Source: Trichopria drosophilae (taxonomy: Eukaryota; Arthropoda; Insecta; Hymenoptera; Diapriidae). Taken from it: a stretch of DNA of 64,000 nucleotides. Where the stretch lies: positions 209,404,001-209,468,000 of the forward strand of contig CM059582.1 in NCBI GenBank assembly GCA_030407085.1, written 5' to 3'. The translations under genes were made by a program, and so were the position numbers. This document shows positions 46,517-58,656 of this stretch, in pieces; position 1 is the first letter of the stretch; every line of letters starts with the position of its first letter. The notes below the pieces were generated by a model, which saw only the letters and a list, made by a program, of their open reading frames with translations, was not told where the DNA came from and did no database searches.

Positions 46517-46642
46517 AATAGTATATTATGTAATAAGTGTGAAGTTTGTCGCACGAGCGAAGCGAGGTACGATAATACGCGACCGAAGATCACTGCAGGG
46601 CGCAAAATCGAGTTCTACTCCCGGAGTATTAAAAATACTATT
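46517..46642. repeat. Short element with AATAGTAT ends (copy 3)
   Basis: Left AAAATAGTATATTATG and right end inverse AAATAGTATTTTTAATACTC are the clearest inverted ends of this family. Inside: AAGTTTGTCGCACGAGCG, then CACTGCAGGGCGCAAAATCG, then AGTTCTACTCCCGGAG. Confidence 0.65.
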
Positions 46643-46649
46643 TATTTTA

Positions 46650-47910
46650 CGACATTCATTACAGCTCATACGTTGCTTCGGATAAATTCAGAGTGGGGAT
46701 GACTTCGGTATTGACTTCGGGTATGTTCGGTACGGCCTCAACGTTCTCTCATTTTCGTTGCGAAATTAGTGCCTCTCAACTACCACAATAAATTATTTTC
46801 AACACGAAAACAAACATTTTCAAAGAAATGATATAATATTAATCGATTTCTTAGTTGTACTAAAAATCGGTGGATTTTCAAACATTATAGACGACATATT
46901 GAAAATATGGTGCATATAGATTTATTAGTTGCTGCTATACTTTTTCAGCTCAGATATTTAAATACATGCTATATTTTTGTAACTAAGACTTTACCGTTTT
47001 TACTATTTACTATACGTATTATCATAATACTACGCTTTAGAATTCTTGTGAAGAACTTGTTACATTCTGTATTATCAGTGTAAATAAACGAATATATTTT
47101 AGTAGTATTTCTGATAAGATTTAAGTTTATTTCGAAGCCATTAGTTTACTTTAAATCATTATATGAAGGTTTAATATACAATATTATTGATTTACTGTTA
47201 TTTGTATTCTATATTTTATGTGTCAAATTTAATAATTTAGGTTTGTTTCTGAAAAAATGTACACTTTTTCTACCTACCAATTGCAGCGTTAAAAATAAGC
47301 ACCATCGATTGTCCCTGACGATGCATTAAACTACGAGGCATGAAACGACTACGAAATGAGGCGAGTAATTCGACCACTGCGTCAGCAATTACGTGCGTAC
47401 GGCTTAATGAACTATTCGCTTTCATTAATATTTGTGAGAATTACAATTTGTCAACCTTAAAGTACTGCAATTATTTATTTCTTAATTTTTATTTATATGG
47501 AAATGTTTGTAACATGCAAGAAAATTATAATTAAAAATATTTTTTTAGTAAATTTTTTACTGTATTTATAAAATGTGATTAGTTTTCAACTACTCTGAAT
47601 CTTTCAATAGTTTCTTCAATTATTATTAATTAATTGTAGTAATAATAAAATAAATAGTTAAAAGAACTAGTAATATCTGTAATGAAACGTAGTTAAATCG
47701 AGTGAATTTTTAAAATTGTCTGCATTTTAATCATGGATCTGATACTGTCTGTGTTGCTTTATGAAAACTTGTGCCACATGTCTTGAAGCAAGTTTCGAAA
47801 GGGTAAACTAATTCGCCGGATGTCGCTCGAAACACCAGGTATCCCCCACTACACTACAACGTTGTTCCCCTTCTTCTCTTTATCCCACATTTCCTCTGTC
47901 ACAGACTGCG
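46650..47910. other. Mostly non-coding stretch
   Basis: A less AT-rich patch at 47.29-47.43 kb includes a 65-codon frame (MKRLRNEASNSTTASAITC onwards). It lacks splice context or family similarity and is not called. Confidence 0.4.
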
Positions 47911-47916
47911 GCGTGG

Positions 47917-48208
47917 TTTAAAAGGAAGGGAGAATCGAAGCACAAGAATCACTGTGGTGGGAGGCACAATGCGCTCGACACGCCGCTTTGCGGTTTAGTT
48001 CATTATCCTCAAGAGAGCTACCACGAAAAATCGGTCAGTGCCAGTGATTTTAACTACAAACTTCTGTAATTTGAACTTGTACAATATCATTTCCATACAA
48101 AATTGTATACTTGCAGCATTTGTGTTATTACCAGAGTCGCTATCTTTTCTACTTTGAAGTCAAAACAGTATTTCAATATTTGTCAGGGAGATTTGTTTCA
48201 GAAAATCA
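47917..48208 (+). promoter_or_regulatory. Candidate TATA promoter and first exon
   Basis: A GC-enriched block. TATA-like TTTAAAAGG (47917-47925) lies about 34 bp before an Inr-like TCACTG (47949); a second Inr-like GGTCAGTG is at 48033. A donor-like CAAAG|GTACTT follows near 48208. A tiny upstream frame (MRSTRRFAV) fits a 5' UTR. It would drive a plus-strand gene continuing to the right; no partner exon was found in the window. Confidence 0.35.
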
Positions 48209-48214
48209 AAGGTA

Positions 48215-50480
48215 CTTTTCACGAAATATTATACAGTCGCATTTTATTATACGATAAATACATTAAATGTGTAACAGTTTAAAATAACCAACATAACTTA
48301 CCCGTACGAAATATGTAATTTGTTGGTATAGTAGTAGATTAATAAATTACTAAAAAATGTTGTCGTTTCATTCATTAAATATATATAGAATACTATTTCA
48401 ATGAATCCAGTTTCGTATATTTAGATTTTATTTATATCATATGAAAATTTTAATACAATTAATTTGTTATATATTACGTAAAGTTTTCGAGCCGGAGACT
48501 TGAAAGCAATTTGTCGAAAGTAGTTTTCAGATGGGAAGCTGCTTTTGTGAAAATCACGGCAGACAGATGCCAGACAGAATCACTCAGACACCGTTCCACC
48601 TTTTGCCAAGAACGCATATCTTAACAGTATTCATGGAATGCATCTTTCTATTTTCTGATGAATATTTGAATATGTGCACTGTAATTATATAAAAGAAGAA
48701 TACAACATTTTTTCAATTTAACTTGTTTTGATTTAAAATCAATATATTCTTATTATGATTAGTGCACAGCTAATTAACAATGTTCTTGTTATGTCGATTC
48801 CAAATTTCAGTCGTAAATGAGTTTTCTTAATTTTAACAATACGTTTGATTTGTTTATTAAGAGAATTCGATGTGTTATACTTTGAAAAGCCCCGAAAATG
48901 ACGGCAACTTGTTTTCTTTTTTAGTAGAAGGTATGGTGTAAACATTTTATATTAAACAATCATGCATTAAATAGAATTTATAGACTCTACTTGGACTTTT
49001 GCGTATTCCAAACTAGGAATATTATTGTTTTGTATAACATGAATTTTAGAGTTGTGAAGGATTCAATTTTTTTGAGTCATTTTTCCGCCAATGGAGAGGA
49101 ATTTACGTTCTATGATTTTAGAGTTCAAAATTTTATTATAACAAAATTCCACGGATTCGAATGTCACGATTTGTGCATCGGAATATGTTAAATATTCAAG
49201 AAACAAAATGGAAGTTCTTGTATATTTCAAACATTAACTAAAAATTTCTTTGGAAAACAAGGGACATTTTGTGTCGTCGTATGTATCAAAATCTAGCATG
49301 ATACAGATAACTAGTTTAAAACAGATAAAAATACTTCAAATCCAATAGTTTAAGTAAGCAAAATAATGATAGATAATAGCATGTTTTCATAAAAACAGTA
49401 TAAATAATAATAAAATCTTTATTCTAATCTAACTTTTTAAAGTAGCTTCCAATGGTTATAATTGAAGAATCGATGTGATTTTAGCATTTAATTTTCACTA
49501 ATGTCATCACGAATGATTGAAACCTTATCCTTAACCTCATATGAATAGCTGAAGAAATTGATGCGATTAAGAGTAATCTGTCTGGAGTCAATTAACATCC
49601 CTAAAACAACAATTTTTTAAAATTAAAAGTGCACTGATACGTTTACTTTTGAACTTGTACACATAAGGCATCTATATACAATTATTAATTTGAATTTTAA
49701 TAATTTAATTATCGAATCTTCGAAAGGAGAAAATATGAGAAATGTTATTATATCTGTCACTGAATGGTCGTAGGCCAATCAAATTTTATCACCTAGAACT
49801 TTTTCTGTACACTATGTACATAAAATGCGTATCTTTCATGTTATTTGTTAAAAAATGCTTTTTTGGACTTTACTTAACGTCGCTGAGCTACCACAATCTT
49901 TATCGATGGGGACCTTTAGTGCATTATTCAGGAAAATATATCTTCCGTGAAAACCCCGCTCTTTCAAAACTTTCCAAGTTTTACGCGGATTTTCAGCTGA
50001 TTGGACTGGGATAACAGGAAAACATTGATCATTTCGAATTTTGCACAACACATTTACAAAATTATCAATGATCCTTCCGTAAAATACTAAACTTTTCCTG
50101 ATATCGACTGAAATGTTCCGAAGCTATCCTGATCAATCGGTAATAAATCCGAACATCTAAACGTTCCATAATTTTCAGAGGCATTTTGTTTCCTCTTTTG
50201 TTTATTTAATTACTAAAAATTATATTGTTTATTAGATAAACTGTAATAGAAACAATAATGCAAGGACTCATCAGCTATTATTTTTGCTGCAATATTGTAG
50301 GAGTGAACGTTTATACTGTATTTGTGTAAAATCGACTCCGAAAGAATACATTCTTCGGAACTTCACAGTAGTAATATTTAGTTCAGTAGTTGATGTTCGG
50401 TAATTCAAGGGTCCTTATTACAAGAGTGTAGTTTCAAGGAGAACAATCACCATTTTAGAAAGGTCGTATGACGTACCTAT
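48215..50480. other. AT-rich non-coding stretch
   Basis: Overlapping frames at 49.74-50.05 kb on both strands have no recognisable domain. The minus one (around AENPRKTWKVLKERGF) faintly resembles a LINE segment, but that is not enough for a call. Confidence 0.35.
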
Positions 50481-50859
50481 TTCCTTATATTTAAAGATGA
50501 CAGTAATGCTTTGGAGATGTATCGTTTAGAAGTATTGAGAAAAATCAAAACAATTTTAAGATCTATATCATGCACAAGAAAAAAAATTATTGCTGCAGTT
50601 GTTGCCGTGGGAACGACAGGATGGTCGGAACAATTTTATGATATTCTTTTTAAGAACTATATTATACTCATATTCTGAAGTCTTCAAAAGCTGCTAGCAT
50701 TCATTTTGGATCGATCGTTCTGAAGGGTATTAAATAACGGGCCTTACCTTATTCAATAAAAACACAACAGAAGCTAATGACCCATTGTTTGATTGGGTTT
50801 ATTGTCTACTTTTTATCTCTTTAAATATGACAATATTGTTACTTTTATTAATATGAACA

Positions 50860-51454
50860 TCATTCAGAATATCCTGTTGATCTTACAACAGCTTCTAGTA
50901 TAACTTGACAATTGTTGTTACTTCCTTGGCGAATGTAATTCAACACGTGAATAAGAGAAATTTCACCAAGCATTTGTTCTCCAGCACTTTTGTCAAGTAG
51001 CATAAAATTGCAATCAAGCAATAATCCGAAGTTATTTAACCTTTTAAGGACGGAAAACCATGTTTTTTCTCAACTTTCAAAGCTATACCTTTTAATGCAA
51101 TTGGCCTAGAAAAAATTCCTCACATGCCATTTTTTAATGTTTGAAGCCTCCTTGTTTAGATGGCTTCGTTAAAATGGACTTATGAAGCGATATAAAAAAG
51201 CTATAGTCAATTCTTCCAGAATAACGCCAGATTATTCGCACTTTTTTTTCAAAACCATTTTTGAAATTTAAAACACTTTCTAGAATGTCGTAACCATGAT
51301 AAAAGGTGGCATGGATATCTGCCCTAACAAATAACGTTGGGTGTTTTTGAAAATTTAATATTGCGTCTTCAAAATGCTGGCCTAAAATAAAACTAATATT
51401 TTTGTGTACTTTTGTCATTCTAATCTCATAAAATTGTTTAAAAATCTTCATCAC
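50860..51454 (-). pseudogene. Two adjacent unexplained open frames, possible decayed gene
   Basis: Minus strand: a 106-codon frame from ATG 51454 to 51134 (with TKVHKNISFILGQHFEDAIL and KKVRIIWRYSGRIDYS). About 65 bp further on comes a second frame, open for 70 codons (51069-50860) without an ATG at its head (with LLDKSAGEQMLGEISLIHVL and NCQVILEAVVRSTGYSE). Both have balanced, protein-like composition despite the AT-rich setting. They could be one reading frame split by a frameshift or exon boundary. I do not recognise a family, and no transposon ends are visible around them. Chance frames remain possible. Confidence 0.3.
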
Positions 51455-51774
51455 TTTAAATATATGATTTTTGTAACTATAATATACATAAAATTAATGA
51501 AAGTATATTGTGAAGATGTACACTTAGGTACAAGAGAATTTCGAGTTTTCTAAACAATTAAACACTTTTATCATATCTCTTAAATCTGTTTTAATGATTT
51601 GCACTCATATTGGGTACAGAATTCATGTATTTAAACGGATCTTGTAGAACACGTAACAAAACTAGAAAGACAGAAACCGGAAAATTGATATTTTACTGAT
51701 CATGAATCTGCGCAGCCAAAAACATAACACATACGGACTAAATGCAATCCGCGAAATCGAATTTTTACAGCTTT

Positions 51775-51865
51775 CAGTACCGAAAAATAATTTTCGATAC
51801 TCGGCCATAAGATTTTACGGCCTGGTATCGAAAAATACTATTTTTGTACTTAGGCCGCCATATTA
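51775..51865. repeat. GTATCGAAAAATACTATTTT repeat fragment
   Basis: ACCGAAAAATAATTTTCGAT at the left and GGTATCGAAAAATACTATTT at the right, with GGCCATAAGATTTTACGGCC between, itself an imperfect palindrome. Related to the 1.5 and 41.5 kb repeats. Confidence 0.5.
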
Positions 51866-52340
51866 AATTCCCTTAAATGCCTTATGGCAGTTAGAGCAAT
51901 TACAGTTTTCAACTTCAAAAATATTCAACTTTAAAAGAAAAATCTGGCGATCTTTAGGAAAACAGGACTGTAACATTCTTTTATCGTTTCATAGATCAAT
52001 TTTACCAACGGCATTTGTGACAGAAGGATTCAAACTTTATGACATTCTTCTTAGACCAGTTGCAGTAAAAGATGCAACGTTGAAAGAGGATAAATAAGAA
52101 TGGTTTTCTCGTCATTAAAGGTTTTACGCGAAGGGACATTGCTGATTGGTCTCAAAATAACTCTTTTCCAATTATGAGGGAAGGTGCTAGGGAATCAAAA
52201 GTTATAGAATGGTAGAAAAAAGTTCTATGAGGTCTAAGATAGACGCTAATTTGCTGCCAAGATTATGAAACTCAGAGAAAACTCCATAATCCTCTGCGGA
52301 TTTAGATTTTATGGAACGAATGCTTTTTCAAAATTGGTAC

Positions 52341-53370
52341 CACACAACTATAAGTCGATTAAAAGTCCACTAAAAGTTAACTTTCACAGTCAACAATCGA
52401 CTATTAGTTCACTATAACTTTCAGTTGTAATGTTCAGGTAATAGACATTTAGTCTATCACAGTCGACTTTTAGATTAGGTTACACCAACGTTCTAGTACT
52501 AATACCTAAGTCTAGAACATATTCTTTATTTTATCGCTGTTTAAATGCTTTATCCCGGCATTTAACCCTCCTGTGCACAAGGACGAGTATATTCGTCCAA
52601 ACTACATTGTTTCCATATGGGAAAAGAAAAAATTGTGCTCAGGAGGATTAATGCAGTATAAAATGAAAATTAGATCTACAAACTTAAGATTGAATATCGC
52701 TTCCAAGACAAGGATGCCATAAGCTCTGCTAAAGAGCACAACATTGCATCCTGGTGCAAAAAGCGTTTTAGCAATATTTTTAGTAGTATTTTAAGTAGTA
52801 TTTTTATTTAATTGCATTTATTTATTCGTTTTATAACATTTTCACTAATTTTGCTATAGTTTTTTTCCCATTTAACTTAGTTAGATGAACATAAAAAAAT
52901 CAAAAAGATGGATTCGGTGTTGGAATGTGAACTTATACTCCGGTAAAAAGATACTATGCAATGTCGTTATGCGAAATATATCATCGATTTATTTAATACT
53001 GTCATTTGTCACCTGTCCGCAAATGCCATTTTATGTGCAGTCTCTAAGCAGTCGATTGTAGTCATCTAAAATCGATTACAGTCAACTGTCAATAGCCGAC
53101 TTGGCCGTCAACTGTAGTCAACTGACAGACCGGAGAACAAAGTTCCGAAAATCAACACACCGGAAGGCCAAAAATTAAAAATATCATGGCTCCAGCGTGA
53201 TTTTCTACACTCTGTCTTTCAAAATTTGGCAAAAAGAAAGCAAATTAAAATACCCTGGACTGACACAATATCGAAATTTTAGCTTTTCGGAACTTTGTTC
53301 CCTTGCCAACTGACAGTCGATGTTTTGGAGTCGACTATAGTCGACATTCAGTCAACCGTGGTTGTATGGA
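52341..53370. mobile_element. AGTCGACT-rich element, about 1 kb, interrupted
   Basis: Left CCACACAACTATAAGTCGAT is imperfectly matched by the inverse of the right end (CCATACAACCACGGTTGACT). Both flanks inside are packed with variants of AGTCGACT/CAACTGTAGTC: 52.34-52.48 kb and 53.04-53.13 plus 53.30-53.36 kb. The middle is AT-rich. Probably a non-autonomous DNA element with repetitive subterminal regions. A 178-bp MITE has inserted into the right one. Confidence 0.5.
53129..53306. mobile_element. Nested MITE with perfect 10-bp target duplication
   Basis: 178 bp. Ends share GAACAAAGTTCCGAAAA as inverted repeats (left from 53134, right to about 53301). Flanked on both sides by CAACTGACAG (53119-53128 and 53307-53316), a perfect direct repeat absent from the element. 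A 9-10 bp duplication suits a Mutator-like transposase better than hAT. No coding capacity. Confidence 0.85.
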
Positions 53371-54184
53371 GTAAGATCTACTTTCTGATTCGAGAACATA
53401 TTTGGACCCTGAACTTTATTAATAAGGTGACAGTGTATTATGGATTAGTATAATTTTAATTAGAAATGTTGCTAAAATATCTGAATAATTCGTCAACACA
53501 ATAGACTAGTTGCGGCGTTTTTGGACTTCGCTTTGACAAGACCAATGTTCCTGAGTACATCTGTTTCAAAGATGGTGCTCTATAGATGTATTCTATCTAA
53601 GGAATAATAAGTTTGTATTTTGAATATTAACTGGACTCTTTTCCTTACTACTCTAGATTGTGCAAGTCTCATTTACTTTTGTAACGTTTGTATAAAATAT
53701 TCCCCAATTTTATAAGCTACATGATTCCTTTACTTACCCATGGTTTTTAAGGCTTAGAAAAAGGGACCATAATGATGTCGATCAAAAGATTTAGCCAGAA
53801 TTATGGAATGAAAGGTAAGTTTATCATCAGCAGTATCCCGGGAATAAAATTACGGATAGTCGGCCAATGGAAGATCTTCGTAAAAATGATCAAACTTTCA
53901 TACTGGAATATATATTATGATGTTACTGGACGAAAGTATTGATGAAATAAATGAACTTTGTCTAAATCGTTGATGAGACATTAATAAATACAGGATGTAA
54001 ATGTTAGGGTAAAACCTGTTACATTGTTAGAGATAATGTATAAATTATTAGTATACTAGCGAATAGTTACGTATTTAAGGATACCTATAAATAATTAAAA
54101 TTATCTATCAACATTGTGTCAAAATATACATTGAAGAACCATGCACTCGTTTAGAAAGAACATTCTAATTTTGAACCAACACTC

Positions 54185-54400
54185 ATAAAACTTCTTCTTG
54201 CGGCAAGCGAAATCGTCTTCCACTTACTTTATGATCAAAGACCGATCAAAAGCCGACAGGTCCAAAAACCGGCACTTAAAAAAATGACTGTTCGCTTGTC
54301 GAAGTGTCGGCTTTTTGATTGTCGGCTTTATGACTGTCGGTTGTTTTACTATCGTTTTTTTGACTGTCGGCTTTTTGATTTGTCGGTTTGTCGACTCGCT
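54185..54400. mobile_element. GTCGGCTTTTTGA element beside a CCTCTTG-type fragment
   Basis: CACTCATAAAACTTCTTCTT GC.. (54189 on) is the left end of the 20.5 kb family. It runs into a block (54225-54400) of repeated GTCGGCTTTTTGA units, with GACCGATCAAAAGCCGACAG at the left and inverse units at the right. This matches the inside of the hAT-like MITE at 37.5 kb, but the GGGTGCGGG ends are lost. Diverged, older copy. Confidence 0.55.
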
Positions 54401-55705
54401 AAAATTTTAATGCATTAAAAATTAAAAAAAACATTAGGGATTAAAGGATTAACTGAATACTAATATTCTATAAGAGAGAGAAAGAAAACAATTTATCAAG
54501 ATTTTTAACAACATTAATCAAAATTTGTAGAATTGAGAAGAATTCATAAAAATAAAATATTTATCTTTATTACTTACAATTACTAAATATTTTGGTACTT
54601 TTTAAATACAAAAATTATAAAATATTATGTAAAAAAACTATAATTTCGCGTACAAAAAGTCTTTCCGTATAAGAACCACCTGTTAGACACATACAAAACA
54701 AGAACAAAAAAGTAGACACTTTTATCTTTCATTGATATATTATGTTTACACAGTAAAGTATAAATAAACACGTGCAGTGTGATTCCGTAGCGACACGACA
54801 CATGTCGTTGCATAAGCTCCTTAATCAAATGCAATTTGGCTTCTGGCGTTGATAGCCGGATGGCAGCACTTGTTTCATTTATTCTTAGCAAAATCCTTAA
54901 ACCTCATTTTTTGCACTCCTCATTATCTGCACACTTCAAGTTCATTGTTAAAGCGACATTAGCGTAGAAAATTTAATAACCAAGTTTATCAGACAAAGAG
55001 TAAAAAAATATAAACACGAGTTTGTCGAACAAGGACTTGATTGTATAAATAACTCGTTTCTGATCGTGATAAATGAGCGCATAATAAACGGAGGTTATAT
55101 ATATGAATTTGTCTATCCGGGAGGAAGTCGCGATTTGTATTTATGTCGCCTATTATTAAACTGTCCATGATATATGTCTATGAATTTAGTAATCGTCCGC
55201 CTTAAAGGGCTGGAAGTTCGATTAACATTTTACGGTATTCCGAGAATTTACACGTCCAGTTTAAACATATGCCGTGTCTTAATAGCGGACTTATTTCCAG
55301 AGGCCATTAATTTTCGTTTGCAAAAATAATATAGGTTATTATTATTGTATCTCTAATGTACATTCCTCAGCTTATCGACTTTGAATGACTATTTTGGAAC
55401 ATTGTATATATAAGTATTGATTTATGTAGTCAACAGTAAATACCTACTTGAAATACGAAAATATTAAATTATAAATAATATATATTATATAAAAAGATTT
55501 GTTAAATTCAAATTGTACATTATCCAACAAGTGCAAACAGAAGGTGTTTAATGCACTAGTAGATGAATGCTTGGGGAATCCTTAGAGGACATTCATCGTA
55601 AATAGGCCAAGTCGAAGCTTTTCCGAAGGTCTGCCGAATCTTGTCTAATATGGCAAGAATGTCCTGAAGACTACTAAAACAATGTGGTGGGGAATAAAAG
55701 GAAAC
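54401..55705. other. AT-rich non-coding stretch
   Basis: A less AT-rich patch at 54.77-54.90 kb gives part of an 88-codon minus frame (around RLSTPEAKLHLIKELMQRH); no splice context or family, so not called. Confidence 0.35.
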
Positions 55706-55711
55706 AGTACT

Positions 55712-55915
55712 TTTCGTATCATGGGCGTAAAATAGAGTTTAAGGTCCGTGGGGCGAATAATATTTATCGATTTAGATGCAATATCAATATCTAATGCATA
55801 GGTCGTGTTATGACGATTTCACGCCCTAAAGAGGAGGCGTAAAATATCATTCAAAATAACATCCAAAATGATCATTTCAGGAATTGAAGAGGAGGCGAAA
55901 AATAACCATTTTACG
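55712..55915. repeat. GTATCATGGGCGTAAAAT repeat
   Basis: GTATCATGGGCGTAAAATAG, then ATTTCACGCCC, and two GGAGGCG(T/A)AAAAT blocks. Belongs with the GTATCAAGGGC / TTTTACGCC family at 1.5 kb. Confidence 0.45.
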
Positions 55916-56582
55916 CTTCCTGCAACGAAATTGCATTTATAATTTTGGATAACGTTATAGCAGAAATATCTCTTAGGGGGATGTGCCTTTGGGTAGTATA
56001 CTCTAAGATATTTCATTACATTAGTTCCAATTTTATAATTGTTAATTAAAGCTTGTACCAACGTCAGTTCTTATACGTTACCATACATTATTGTAATCTG
56101 TAAGCCATTTCGAAATCGTAATTTAATTATACAGAACTATATAAAACCGGACGAATCTGGAGAAGACAGGATAAAGTAAACAAGACTAATCCAAACTAGG
56201 AATGACTAGACGTATACTAGATATAACTAGACGAATACCACATCACTAGACGATTAACACATTACTAAACAAAACTAGAAAAAGTTATCTAGGACTAGTA
56301 GTACTAGATGGAACTACACAAGACTAAAAAAAATTAATTTCCCACTAGTGCGTTAATCTGCTTTGCACTACTATCTATTTTGCACACATATTTAAAAAAA
56401 ATACTTTCCTAATTGAACTGAATTATAATATATACTTAAATATACCCAGTTTTTTCAGCGTAATAATAGATACTCTTGGTATTGCACTAATTACCCTAGT
56501 AATGAAAATTCATGATGATGATTTGTATGTGAGAAATTTGCGAAAGTTTCTGTAAAATTCGTTTTTTTTCGACTATCCCATT

Positions 56583-57644
56583 TGAATCGGTGCATGCAAA
56601 AACGGCACTAAGTCCATATAGATAATTGTTGAAAAAACGCAAAAAAATGATTTACTTTTCTTACAGAATGAAAAATAAAAATATTATTTAATAGAAATGT
56701 TGCTTTTATGCACTTACAATAGTACAAATATCGTTCTATGCTTAAAGTTAAAGAGGATTTTTAATAATTATAAAAAATATTAGTGGACTTAGGTCCTTTT
56801 TTGCATGAATCACGAGTAACATGAAAAAAAAGTAATAATTTTATAGCACAGCTAACTAATTTATTTGCAAAAATATAATACAATGTAAAATTACATGCAA
56901 ATTGCAATTTATTAAGAACTAAATTCATTATCTTTTTCATCAGTAACAGTAGGCCATTCGATCAGGGAATTGTAGAAACCTAGATATTTATCTGGTATAT
57001 ATTGTTGTAATATTAACCGTCGGTTGTTTATTAACAGACGTTAAATTATAACAGTTCCGAAAGATTATTGTTATTTGTAAATACAGTGAGTATGTGTGTA
57101 ATAATCAGTAAACAAATCTCTCTTAATACAAATAAGTTTAAATTATTCATATTTAATATTTTAATACTAAATATTGTGGTAACATGATTTTCGTATATGT
57201 TAACATAACTATATTTACCAATATGGATAGTATACAAAACTGGTACAGTATTTGTTGTTCACCAGTGTAGTTGTAACTATTACAACTACAACGCGTATCC
57301 TACAATGTATCTTACATGACAATTTATAGTGGTAAAATATATACGACATGTATTTATTGGCACATATTTTACCGTAACAAGTAGTATTAAATACTATCTT
57401 TTACTATATTTTTTTCTCAGTGTAAATAATACCCGATATAAAAAAATGTCACTTCCAATTTATGCAAAAAGGGACCTAAGTCCTGGACTTAGGACCCTTT
57501 CTGCATAAATCGGACATCAGGAAATGAAGATTAATAATTGTAATAAGTGCCAAATGAAAGACCGGAGCCTCAAAAGTTAGAATTTATTATTATCTCAATT
57601 TACCAAAAAATGGACTAAGTGCCCTTTTTGCATGGACCGATTCA
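56583..57644. mobile_element. Cluster of inverted GCAAAAA-GGNACTAAGTCC repeats
   Basis: Outer ends are inverted over 34 bp with three mismatches (56583-56616, TGAATCGGTGCATGCAAAAA onward; 57611-57644). Two more inverted copies lie inside: 56784-56812 and a head-to-head pair at 57467-57516 (GGGACCTAAGTCC, then GGACTTAGGACCC). So either one element of about 1.06 kb or two small ones (56583-56812 and about 57467-57644). Confidence 0.65.
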
Positions 57645-58062
57645 TTTATTGTCCACATAAATCCGGATAATATTTTTAAGTAATACTTTTAGCAACAATT
57701 ATTGTATGGTATGTTGGTCAATATTAACAACCCACATTGAGAAAATAAGTGTTCAGTAACCCTAAAAAAATGTTCTCTTTTTTTTCCAGGTGCAGCAGCA
57801 TAAAGTACAAACGATTAATTCCGAAAATCAGATAAAACCCACATAAAATAAATTAAGTATATTTGCCAAGGTCTGTCCTTGTGTGTGAACATGTTTTACT
57901 ACAATTTTGTGGAAAATTACGGCCACATAATACTTTATGTTTTTGACAATCATTTTTAGTATTATTTTACTACCAATAAGTGAAAAGTAATATAAATAGA
58001 GATAAAATTCTTGATTAACTTTTCCGCTTTTGTTATATTTGAAAATATTCACTATAATTAAT

Positions 58063-58214
58063 ATTAATTAAAATTCATATATAAGACTATTACAGTTCGT
58101 AAAGATGGTAAATGCACAGAACTTCTGGTTTTCATTCCAGAAGTATTTTTAGCCTACTTTTGCATTTACCATCTTTACGAACTGTAATAGCCATATATAT
58201 GAATTTTAATTAAT
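58063..58214. repeat. 152-base hairpin with 54-bp stem
   Basis: Left arm 58063-58116 and right arm 58161-58214 are inverse over 54 bases with two mismatches (core TTACAGTTCGTAAAGATGGT). The 44-base spacer holds a second perfect hairpin: ACTTCTGG (58121-58128) against CCAGAAGT (58137-58144). The ends are TTAATTAA-like. It may be a fold-back MITE or the source of a long hairpin RNA. Confidence 0.85.
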
Positions 58215-58656
58215 TAATGTTAACTGTTCATTTGCATAAAAAAAATAATGTATCATAATTAATATTGTTTAAAAACATTATTAAAAGACACATTCATTCA
58301 ATGAAGTAGGAATTGATTTATTTTCCGGACATATAATCTAAGAATAGAGAAGAATTTCCCATTATGTCACAACGATTCCAAAGGTCAAAGTCGAACTTTT
58401 AATAGGCCGTTCGTAGTCTTTTAGTAATACCATTGACATTGGTCTTCATCGTTTCCGGTCGTTTTCCCATGTCAATTGACTCTGTATATGATAAAATTTA
58501 ATACATTTTTTATCAACAAAATTTTGCTAAGTTGAGAAAATAGTTTTTAAGTACAATAATGCAATTTTGTATTATCTCTTCGCAATATTGTAAACAACAA
58601 TAAGAAATTTAAAAACACGATTCTTTTAAACACTTTAAATTTTATGTACATTACAT

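Noticed and set aside
47340..47534. 65-codon plus-strand frame
   Set aside because: Second half turns into AT-rich noise and there is no splice or family support.
54625..54891. 88-codon minus-strand frame with LSTPEAKLHLIKELMQ
   Set aside because: Only its first third is protein-like and no acceptor or donor frames it.
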